From positions 1,860,001-1,924,000 of the forward strand of contig OY762913.1 in the NCBI GenBank assembly GCA_963666535.1: a DNA stretch of 64,000 bases. Direction: 5' to 3'. The translations under genes were made by a program, and so were the position numbers. The notes beneath the pieces are model-generated. The model was not told the origin of the DNA and did no database searches. It was given only the letters and a program-made list of their open reading frames with translations. Shown piece by piece: positions 57,186-64,000 of this stretch. Source of the stretch: G963666535 sp963666535. Lineage in GTDB: Bacteria > Bacillota > Clostridia > Oscillospirales > Oscillospiraceae. The stretch's first letter is position 1; each line of letters opens with the position of its first letter.

Positions 57186-58031
57186 TTATTTTTTACCATG
57201 CAGCTTCGCAGCCAGCAATGTATTCTCCATCAGCATGGCCCGCGTCATGGGGCCGACCCCGCCCGGTACGGGTGTAATGTAAGATGCCTTTGCAGATACT
57301 TCCTCGTAACAGACATCGCCGCACAGCTTGCCTTGATCATTGCGGTTCATCGCCACATCAATGACCACGGCCCCCTCCTTGACCATGTCGGCGGTTACAA
57401 GTCCGGTACGCCCCACTGCGGCAACCAAAATATCTGCCCGCAGGCATTCCGCTTTGAGATCCGGCGTTTTGGAGTGGCAGATGGTTACCGTTCCGTTTTC
57501 GCGCAGGAGCAGCAGCGCCTGTGGTTTGCCCACAATGTTGGAGCGGCCCAGAACCACGCAGTTCTTCCCCGCAGGATCGATGCCGTATTCCTTCAGCATT
57601 CGCATGACTCCGGCGGGGGTACAGGGGGCAAAACCCGGCTCGCCTGTCACAATTTTCCCTACATTCATGGGATGAAACGCATCCACGTCCTTGTCTGGGT
57701 GAATGGCCAGCAAAACTTCCTGTTCATCCAGTTCCGCAGGAAGCGGAAGCTGGACCAAAATTCCATCGATGTCCTCCCGCCCGTTCAATGTATCAATCAG
57801 CTCCAAAAGCTGTTTTTGTTTGGTCTGCGCGGGCAGTGCGTATTCTTCGCTGTAAATGCCGCATTCACCGCAGTCCTTTTGTTTGCCGTTTACATACACG
57901 CGGGACGCTGGGTCGTCGCCCACGATGACCACCGCAAGTCCCGGCCGCTGCCGCATCCGTTCCACTTCCGCCCGTACCTCTTTCTTGCATTTTGCCGCAA
58001 GAGATGTCCCATCAATGATTGTCGCCGCCAT
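57186..58031 (-). CDS. folD: Methylenetetrahydrofolate dehydrogenase/cyclohydrolase FolD
   Basis: Bifunctional one-carbon enzyme of 281 residues. Motifs: VIVGDDPASRVYVNGKQKDCGE with the catalytic lysine, QLPLP, KDVDAFHP, the Rossmann block VVLGRSNIVGKPQALLL and the C-terminal PVPGGVGPMTRAML. Its start overlaps the end of lgt by 20 bases. No anomaly seen. Confidence 0.97.
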   Translation of the reverse strand: MAATIIDGTSLAAKCKKEVRAEVERMRQRPGLAVVIVGDDPASRVYVNGKQKDCGECGIYSEEYALPAQTKQKQLLELIDTLNGREDIDGILVQLPLPAELDEQEVLLAIHPDKDVDAFHPMNVGKIVTGEPGFAPCTPAGVMRMLKEYGIDPAGKNCVVLGRSNIVGKPQALLLLRENGTVTICHSKTPDLKAECLRADILVAAVGRTGLVTADMVKEGAVVIDVAMNRNDQGKLCGDVCYEEVSAKASYITPVPGGVGPMTRAMLMENTLLAAKLHGKK

Positions 58032-58935
58032 CGGCTTCGACCCCCTTTCCTCTTGAATTTACGCTCTTTCCAGAGGCAATTCGATTGACATACAACTCGT
58101 CCGGCGTGTGTTTTTTTCGAAGCTGCCACACCAGCACCGCCAGTGCAATCAGCGCCGAGATGGCGCCCAGCACCTGGGATGTGCGGACAGGCTGGCCGAA
58201 TAATTCCAGCCCAAAGAAATACAGACTGTCGGTCCGCAGCCCTTCAATCATGCTGCGGCCAAATCCGTACCAAACGAGATAGGACAGGAAGATCTGTCCG
58301 TCAAATTTCCGCCACTTCCGCACCATGAGATACAGTAAACACAGGCCCACCAGATTCCAGCAGGACTCATACAGGAAGGTAGGATGTACCTCTGCGTATT
58401 TCCCGCCCACGGTGATCCCCATGCGCAGCAGACTGTCTGTCTCGCCGCCGTAAGCCTCCACGTTCATGAAGTTTCCCCAGCGGCCCACCAACTGACCGAT
58501 GAGCAGTCCCTGCACACCCAGATCGGCAAAGGCAAAAAAGTTGATTTTTTTTACCTTGCAGAACACAAGCAGGGTCAGAATGCCTGCAATAATACCGCCA
58601 TAGATGGCAAGACCGCCATCCCAAATGCGGACCATTTTGGCAAAATTCAGCGTTTCAACCCCATTTACCGTGGTCTTAAAATCATCAAGATAAAAAATAA
58701 TGTAGTACAGCCGGCACCCAATAATGGACAGCGGAACCGCAAAAATGAGCATATCGGTGAGCTGATCGCTGTTGAGGCCAAAGCGGGGTGCCTGCCGGGC
58801 GCAGTACAGCGCCGCCAGCAGGAAACCCATCGCGATAATCACTCCGTACCAATAGATCGAATGCCCAAACACGGTAAAGGCCACCCGGTAAATGGTAAAT
58901 TCCAGGCCGAGCCCTGGAAAGGAAACTATATTCAT
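58012..58935 (-). CDS. lgt: Prolipoprotein diacylglyceryl transferase Lgt
   Basis: A 307-residue seven-helix membrane enzyme that adds diacylglycerol to the lipobox cysteine of prolipoproteins such as the Cthe_2159-type protein in this window. The Lgt signature GRWGNFMNVEAYGG is present near residue 145, together with YWYGVIIAMGFLLA and the periplasmic YESCWN. The ATG at 58935 overlaps the stop of the M16 gene (ATGA) and follows AAGGAGG. The 3' end overlaps folD. Confidence 0.97.
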   Translation of the reverse strand: MNIVSFPGLGLEFTIYRVAFTVFGHSIYWYGVIIAMGFLLAALYCARQAPRFGLNSDQLTDMLIFAVPLSIIGCRLYYIIFYLDDFKTTVNGVETLNFAKMVRIWDGGLAIYGGIIAGILTLLVFCKVKKINFFAFADLGVQGLLIGQLVGRWGNFMNVEAYGGETDSLLRMGITVGGKYAEVHPTFLYESCWNLVGLCLLYLMVRKWRKFDGQIFLSYLVWYGFGRSMIEGLRTDSLYFFGLELFGQPVRTSQVLGAISALIALAVLVWQLRKKHTPDELYVNRIASGKSVNSRGKGVEADGGDNH

Positions 58936-60221
58936 GCGGATTCCTCCTTGGGCCGAATCACAGACAGCGCCATGTGCTCTTTCACGGCACACTTGCGGAG
59001 GAACTCCTCCACATCGGACTTTTGTATCCCATCGAACTGCTCAGGGAATCGAAGGTACTCCGCTCCGGCAAAGTGAGCCTGCGCCTGTTCAATACAAATG
59101 GTTTCGAAGGAATTCAGTCCCTTGACACGGCTGCCGTAGGCCGCTTTTTTCAGGCGCTGCCAGAGCGCCTGCTGAATTCCCTCACGACCAAGCCGCTCCG
59201 CCTCGGTCAGAATAGCGGCGGCGACTGTTTCGGGGTTACGGCTCTCTCCGCCGGCAAACAGAAAGGCGCAGCCGGGATAAACCTCATATCCGCCGCCAAA
59301 TTCGCCATTGACCAAACCCTCTTCGTACAGCTTTGCGTACAACGGCGTAGATGTCCCGCAAAGGGCCTCCACCGCCAGTTCCCCGATCAGTTGGCCGCGC
59401 AGACGCTCCTGCCCCTCCGGCACCGGCTCCGCCTTGAAGCCGAGCTGGAACATGGGGATCGCGACCTCCATCTTTTCCTCAATTTTTCCCTGTGCCGCCA
59501 CTGCCGGCTCCGCCTCGCCATAATCTCTGGGAATGTCGGCAAGACCTGTGGCCGGCAATCGTTCACGCGCTAACTCAACAACACGAGACGGATCTACGTT
59601 TCCCGCCACACACAGCACCATGTTACTGGGATTATAGAACGCTTTGTGGCAGTCATAAAGCGTTTGAGCCGTAATATGGGAAATGGACTCCACCGTCCCT
59701 GCCACGGAAACGCGAACAGGATGGTTTTGGTACAAAGCCCGCAGCATGTTCATGAACAAGCGCCACTCCGGGTTATCCTCAATCATGCGGATTTCCTGCC
59801 CGATAATTCCCTGCTCTTTTTCCACGCTCTCTTCGGTATACCACGGGATCGAGACAAAGGACAGCAAAATTTTGAGGTTTTCCTCAAATTTTTCTGTGCT
59901 TTCAAAATAATAGCCGGTGATGGCATTGCTGGTAAACGCGTTGGGAGACGCGCCGTTGGCCGCCAGATCCTGCAGGGCGTTTCCGTCCTGGGTATCAAAG
60001 GTTTTATGCTCCAGATAATGGGCCACTCCCGCTGGGGTGTCCTGCCACGCGCCATCCAGAAAAAAGCGCATATCCATTCCGCCGTAATTGGTTGCGAAAA
60101 AGGCATAGCTCTTTCCAAATTCCGGCTTGGGTGTCACATAGATGTGCAGGCCGTTTGGGAGCACTTCGTGGTACATCTCTTCTCCAATGCGGGGATAGAC
60201 AGTTATGTCCATATCAGCCAT
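58932..60221 (-). CDS. M16 family metallopeptidase, active subunit (HxxEH)
   Basis: A 429-residue YmfH-like protease. Zinc motif HYLEH at 68-72, followed by the conserved NGASPNAFTS and the third-ligand region EKEQGIIGQEI near residue 137. M16B proteases work as an active plus inactive pair; the partner is the gene just upstream. The start may be the ATG at 60221 (overlapping the partner by eight bases) or the ATG at 60212, which stands farther from AAAGGAGG. The physiological substrate is unknown; related Bacillus pairs take part in antimicrobial-peptide processing. Confidence 0.93.
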   Translation of the reverse strand: MADMDITVYPRIGEEMYHEVLPNGLHIYVTPKPEFGKSYAFFATNYGGMDMRFFLDGAWQDTPAGVAHYLEHKTFDTQDGNALQDLAANGASPNAFTSNAITGYYFESTEKFEENLKILLSFVSIPWYTEESVEKEQGIIGQEIRMIEDNPEWRLFMNMLRALYQNHPVRVSVAGTVESISHITAQTLYDCHKAFYNPSNMVLCVAGNVDPSRVVELARERLPATGLADIPRDYGEAEPAVAAQGKIEEKMEVAIPMFQLGFKAEPVPEGQERLRGQLIGELAVEALCGTSTPLYAKLYEEGLVNGEFGGGYEVYPGCAFLFAGGESRNPETVAAAILTEAERLGREGIQQALWQRLKKAAYGSRVKGLNSFETICIEQAQAHFAGAEYLRFPEQFDGIQKSDVEEFLRKCAVKEHMALSVIRPKEESA

Positions 60222-61500
60222 TGCCTCCTTTCAGGAAGTAAACCGTGTCCAGCTTCACCTTGTTCGCCAGGGCCACGACCTCAGCCAGGGTTACCTGCTC
60301 CACGCGAGTCACCAGCGCCTCCGGCGCCTCGTTGCCAACTGCCGCTGCCTGTTCCAGCCAGTATTCCTCCAGTCGTCCCTGCGCATCCAGCGAGCTTTGG
60401 AGCGAGCTGACCACCGAGCGGCGTGCCCCCTCCAGCTCCCCACTCTCAATTTCACCCTTACGGCAAGTGTCCAGCTGAGCAAGTATCTCACTTTTTGCCT
60501 GCTCATATTTTTCAAATTCGATGCCGGAGGAGACCATCATCACGCCCTTCTGCTTTTCCAACAGAGAGCTTGCAAAGTAACACAAGGAAAGCTTCTCCCG
60601 CACATTCATAAACAACTTTGACGTCGTGGTGCCCCCATATACAGCATTGAGCAGCAGCAGTGCGGGATAGTCGTCGCTGCCCATGCAGGCCCCGCCGGTC
60701 CGAAAACCCAGTGCCAGCTTGCCCTGGGTAACATCCATGGCCTCTTCCACGGTTTTCGGTCTGTCCGACGTGGGCGCGATGCGCACCTCACAGTCAGGGG
60801 CCGTCCGCTTTGCCGTTTGGGGCAAGCCTTCCAGCGCGCGGCGCAATACCTGCTCCACCCGCTCAGGCGAAGCGGAACCACAGTAATAAATCTGCACCTT
60901 TGCCGTTTTCAGCAGTGTCTGATATTGTGCCCAAAGAGACTGTGGTGTGATGGCCGACGCGCTTTTCTCATCACCCAGCCGGTCCACGCCGTAGGCCTCA
61001 TCCTCGCACATAATGCGGCCAAGCCGAAGGACGGAATACTGCCGTTTTTCATTCATTTGGGCAAGGATCTTGTCGACCAAATTGGCTCGTTCCCCCACCA
61101 CGTAATCCTCTCTAAAACACCCCTGCTCGGTCACGGGCGACAGCAGAAGCTCCCCCATCAGCGCAGCGGCTGGCTCTAAAACCGCAGTTTTGTCCAGCGT
61201 GTACACATCATCCAAAAAACTTCCCACAAAACCGACACATTGGGTCTCGCCCTTTTTGCGTACGGCGGGATTAATCACGCCACCGTACAGATCATCCAGT
61301 GCCGCCGACAGCTTCTCCATATTGGGATACCGGCTGTTTCCCCGGCGGAGCACCTGTGGAATCAGCGCGTTAAGCGCCGCTGTTTTGTCACTGAGCTGCG
61401 TCAGCAGCGTCACGCCAAGCGTAAAGGTCTTGAACTTGGAGGTGTGCACCGCAGTCAGAGACACGCCGGGCATCAGGTCTTTTTGCGTCACAGTTGCCAT
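60214..61500 (-). CDS. M16 family peptidase-like protein, non-catalytic partner (YfmF-like)
   Basis: A 428-residue M16 fold protein that lacks the HxxEH zinc motif (the equivalent region reads NALIPQVLRRGN), but keeps the C-terminal substrate-binding region, with RTGGACMGSDDYPALLLLNAVYGG and RGKLSLCYFASS-like NVREKLSLCYFA. It is expected to pair with the adjacent active subunit in a clamshell dimer. The start is the ATG at 61500 with AAAGGAAG seven bases upstream. The region upstream contains a MITE-like element. Confidence 0.9.
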   Translation of the reverse strand: MATVTQKDLMPGVSLTAVHTSKFKTFTLGVTLLTQLSDKTAALNALIPQVLRRGNSRYPNMEKLSAALDDLYGGVINPAVRKKGETQCVGFVGSFLDDVYTLDKTAVLEPAAALMGELLLSPVTEQGCFREDYVVGERANLVDKILAQMNEKRQYSVLRLGRIMCEDEAYGVDRLGDEKSASAITPQSLWAQYQTLLKTAKVQIYYCGSASPERVEQVLRRALEGLPQTAKRTAPDCEVRIAPTSDRPKTVEEAMDVTQGKLALGFRTGGACMGSDDYPALLLLNAVYGGTTTSKLFMNVREKLSLCYFASSLLEKQKGVMMVSSGIEFEKYEQAKSEILAQLDTCRKGEIESGELEGARRSVVSSLQSSLDAQGRLEEYWLEQAAAVGNEAPEALVTRVEQVTLAEVVALANKVKLDTVYFLKGGNG

Positions 61501-61545
61501 GTCATTCTTCCTTTCCAAATGTGGAGCATTTTACAGTGAGACGTT

Positions 61546-61732
61546 ATTATATAATGTCTGCTGAAGAAACAAAAAGTGCCGCCGCAGGGTCGCTTTCGAT
61601 GCACTTTTTATTTGTTCAGGTGCAGGGGTTTTGCGGCACTTGCCTGAAAACCCTGCACTTAGAATTCCAAACACTGGGTTCAAATTCAAACAGGCAGTGA
61701 ATTAACGCACTTGTTCAGTGGACATTATATAA
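61546..61732. mobile_element. MITE-like element with terminal inverted repeats and 9-bp direct repeats
   Basis: A 169-base segment (61555-61723) starts GTCTGCTGAA...AAGTGC and ends GCACTTGTTCAGTGGAC, imperfect inverted repeats. It is bounded on both sides by ATTATATAA (61546-61554 and 61724-61732), fitting a 9-base target duplication; because that word contains a palindrome it could also be part of the ends. The interior has more inverted repeats (AAGTGCCGC/GCGGCACTT, GTGCAGGG/CCCTGCAC) and no coding frame. A structured RNA is the alternative. No transposase is in the window. Confidence 0.5.
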
Positions 61733-61776
61733 CTTTTTTGGATGGAAAGTAAAGACATTCTGTTGTCTGTTCTCGA

Positions 61777-64000
61777 TCAAAACTCCACCTCCAGCCGATG
61801 CTTGCCTGTGTGCTCCTCAGGACGGATACCGCCTTGCGCCACTTTCCCATCCAGTCTGACACAAGGTTTCCCAGTCCGCTTTACCTGCACATGGAAAACA
61901 GCCCGTTCCGTTTCCCACACCGCGGAATAGCCGGGCCAGGACGCAGGCAGGTTCGGTTCGATAAAAACAAAACCATCCCGGCGGCGAATGCCTAGCAGCT
62001 CCTGAACCGCAGTCTGGTAGTACCACCCGGACGCGCCGGTATACCAGCTCCAACCGCCACGTCCGGCGTGATCTTTGTTTTCATAGACGTCCGCAGCCAG
62101 CACATAGGGTTCCGCCCGATAGCGTTCCATATTATGGCTGGCGGGAAGCAGCGTGTGGAGGATCTCCACCCCCGTATCCGTCATCCCCAAGCGCAGACAG
62201 GCCATAGCCAGCCAAACGGCGGCGTGGGTATACTGCCCGCCATTTTCACGCACACCTGGAACATAACCCCGGATATAGCCGGGGTCCTGTCCCCCATCGA
62301 AGGGTGGCGTCAAAAGCATTACAACGCCTTCTGACCGGTCAAACAGCAGGTCCACAGCGCTTTTCACCGCCTGGCGTGCGCGCAGTTCATCCGCGCCCTC
62401 CACAAACACCGCAAAGCTCTGCGCCACGGAATCAATGCGGCACTGATCGCTCTCATGACTGCCCAGGCGCGTTCCATCGTCATAATAGCCGCGCAGGAAC
62501 CATGCGCCGTCCCATGCCTCGTTTGCCGCCTTGGTGTATTCCTCTGCCAGTGCCTGATAGCGCTGCCCCCGCTCCGGCTCCCCGCATTCACCGCACAACG
62601 GTGCAAAGCGCTGTAATACCAGCGCCGTGAACCAAGTCATCCACACGCTTTCTCCCGTGCCGGCTGCGCCCACGCGGTTCATGCCGTCGTTCCAGTCACC
62701 GCTGCCCATAAGTGCAAGCCCGTGAGCGCCGCGTCCTCTCCTCAGCACACATTCAATTGCCGCCACTGCGTGGTGGTATACGGAAGCGCTGCTGCCAGCG
62801 GTTTCCGGCTGTTCATAGCGCTCCATTTCCCCCGATGCCAACACAGGAGACGTCAAATACGGCGCGTCTTTCATCAACATGCCATCGTCCCCCCATGCGG
62901 CCCGATATTGGCTTACAGTATAAGGAAGCCACATCAGATCGTCACTGACCCGTGTGCGAACTCCCTTTCCCGTGGGGGGATGCCACCAGTGCTGCACATC
63001 CCCTTCCTCAAACTGCCGCCCACAAGCGCGCAGAATCTGTTCCTGCGCAAGCGCCCCATCTGCCAGCAGCGTACTGCATACATCCTGAAGCTGATCACGA
63101 AAGCCATACGCTCCGCCATTCTGATAGCGCGAGGTTCGTCCGAACAGTCGACAGGCGATGGTCTGATACAGCGCCCATCCATTGAGATAGTCATCCAGTT
63201 CTTGATCCGGCGTTTCTACCCGCAGTGATGCTACCCGGCGCTTCCACCAGGTCGTCGTCTCCTCCAGCAGCTGCCGGGCATGTTCGCCGGTCATCGCGCC
63301 CATTTGACTGACCAGCATCGTTCCGCTCTCATTCGGACCCGAGGTCAGCACCAGCTCTCCCTGTATCGGCTCCCGCAGTTCCTGCCCCGGAGCGCGATAG
63401 AAAACCTCCCCTTCGCCGTCGGTTTCCAACAGAATGACCCGTTCTTCCCCCTCCAGCGGGACAAATGCTGTGGTTACTATGTTTCTGTCTCCCAATCGCC
63501 GCTCCCATCTGGCAAAGCCCGGCCCGTATGAGACTGTGCAGCCCTCACTTCCCCCGTCAGCAAACGCAGAAATTTTTTCGGATTCCCGGCACAGCTGCAG
63601 TGTCTCGCAGCCGCCAATCGCCAACGGATCATTGTTCCATGGAATCAGCTGGTTTTCCCGCGCATTGCCCAGCCACAAATGACCTCCGCCCGTCTCGTCT
63701 GTCATCCAGCCAAAGCGCGGGTTACAAAGCATCTGGCTCCACGCCACAGCGGGTAATCGGTTCGTAGTTTGGATGGTAACAGTTCCATTCTCATTTTTCC
63801 ATGCCGGAACGCCCGGTTTTAGCGCAATGCTACGTTCTTTTCCCTCTTCTTTTGCGGCATCCCGTTCCTGCTCTTCCACGGGCAGTAAGATTGTCGACCA
63901 GGCCTCCACCGCTTCCGGCTGCTGAGGCAGAAGATGCACCCCGCCGAAGGCGCCCAGTCGATCCTCCGCACCCAAGCATTTCAGTGCCTCCGCCAGTGCG
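61777..64000 (-). CDS. GH94-type glycoside phosphorylase-like protein, C-terminal part (5' end outside window)
   Basis: The frame runs to the window edge with no stop, so the start lies outside. The visible 740 residues resemble GH94 cellobiose/chitobiose phosphorylase and the C-terminal domain of cyclic beta-1,2-glucan synthases: a beta-sandwich region, then the alpha/alpha barrel with SRYQNGGAYGFRDQLQD, QHWWHPPTGKGVRTRVSDD, the catalytic aspartate in GSGDWNDGMN, and RENGGQYTHAAVW. The protein may be a free phosphorylase or the tail of a much larger glucan synthase; the absent N-terminus decides. No signal peptide can be judged. It ends about 45 bases before the MITE-like element. Confidence 0.9.
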   Translation of the reverse strand, partial: ALAEALKCLGAEDRLGAFGGVHLLPQQPEAVEAWSTILLPVEEQERDAAKEEGKERSIALKPGVPAWKNENGTVTIQTTNRLPAVAWSQMLCNPRFGWMTDETGGGHLWLGNARENQLIPWNNDPLAIGGCETLQLCRESEKISAFADGGSEGCTVSYGPGFARWERRLGDRNIVTTAFVPLEGEERVILLETDGEGEVFYRAPGQELREPIQGELVLTSGPNESGTMLVSQMGAMTGEHARQLLEETTTWWKRRVASLRVETPDQELDDYLNGWALYQTIACRLFGRTSRYQNGGAYGFRDQLQDVCSTLLADGALAQEQILRACGRQFEEGDVQHWWHPPTGKGVRTRVSDDLMWLPYTVSQYRAAWGDDGMLMKDAPYLTSPVLASGEMERYEQPETAGSSASVYHHAVAAIECVLRRGRGAHGLALMGSGDWNDGMNRVGAAGTGESVWMTWFTALVLQRFAPLCGECGEPERGQRYQALAEEYTKAANEAWDGAWFLRGYYDDGTRLGSHESDQCRIDSVAQSFAVFVEGADELRARQAVKSAVDLLFDRSEGVVMLLTPPFDGGQDPGYIRGYVPGVRENGGQYTHAAVWLAMACLRLGMTDTGVEILHTLLPASHNMERYRAEPYVLAADVYENKDHAGRGGWSWYTGASGWYYQTAVQELLGIRRRDGFVFIEPNLPASWPGYSAVWETERAVFHVQVKRTGKPCVRLDGKVAQGGIRPEEHTGKHRLEVEF

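Noticed and set aside
61555..61723. The palindromic block as a 6S RNA or other known small RNA gene.
   Set aside because: No clear open-complex-like central bubble with flanking helices was seen, and the ends with flanking direct repeats fit a MITE better; kept as an alternative only.
1..64000. CRISPR arrays, tRNA genes, prophage genes and complete insertion sequences.
   Set aside because: No regular repeat-spacer array, no cloverleaf with a recognisable T-loop, and no phage or transposase protein was found on either strand.

Overview
The window looks like a chromosomal segment of an anaerobic, endospore-forming member of the Clostridia, probably of the Oscillospiraceae (Ruminococcaceae) type. 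This is inference. It rests on a complete spoIIIA operon (AA to AH), sigH, spoIIM, yunB and a SpoIID/LytB protein, a SCIFF ranthipeptide precursor with its radical-SAM maturase, a T-box in front of tyrS, class A RNase P RNA, and moderately GC-rich coding sequence. Most of the segment is housekeeping DNA packed into long minus-strand operons with 4 to 20 bp overlaps. There is no prophage, CRISPR array, tRNA or complete insertion sequence.

Layout. 1-11.2 kb: the 3' end of a chemoreceptor gene, a secreted-type amidase, then one long minus-strand operon from a strong promoter at 11.2 kb: murD, three tandem M42 metallopeptidases, a PLP lyase-like protein, yunB, ligA and an aminotransferase. 11.2-11.65 kb: rnpB with its own promoter and terminator. 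11.7-17.5 kb, plus strand: a two-component system followed by a VTC-type polyphosphate polymerase domain protein, a DUF4956 membrane protein and a Cthe_2159-type carbohydrate-binding lipoprotein. This is the least understood functional block in the window. 17.5-25 kb, minus: yebC, nif3-like, trmK, DUF1858, a zinc-ribbon protein, sigH, glmM and ruvBAC. 25.2-27.7 kb, plus: ridA and a membrane EAL phosphodiesterase. 27.8-37.1 kb, minus: xerD, spoIIM, proC, the SCIFF system (scfA too short for most gene callers, plus scfB), a TIGR04086 membrane protein, yajC, tgt, a frameshifted TfoX-C-like gene, queA and the SpoIID-like gene. 37.3-40.1 kb, plus: asd-dapA-dapB. 40.2-64 kb, minus: T-box/tyrS, then recN, argR, nadK, tlyA, dxs, a DUF212 protein, ispA, xseB, xseA, an M22 protein and nusB; an Asp23 protein; spoIIIAA-AH; folD, lgt and two M16 peptidases; a MITE-like element; and the 3' part of a GH94-type glycoside phosphorylase-like gene cut by the window edge.

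How the genes work together. murD, glmM and the dap genes feed peptidoglycan synthesis. dxs and ispA make isoprenoid precursors. ruvABC, recN, xseAB, ligA and xerD handle DNA repair and recombination. tgt/queA make queuosine and yajC belongs to Sec. The spo genes build the mother-cell to forespore channel and the engulfment machinery. The unusual parts are the TCS-VTC-DUF4956-Cthe_2159 cassette, whose two promoters share a spaced direct repeat; the SCIFF locus, with a terminator between precursor and maturase; the frameshifted TfoX-like gene inside the queA-tgt operon; a 23-bp perfect-stem palindrome at 17.5 kb; and the MITE-like element at 61.6 kb.
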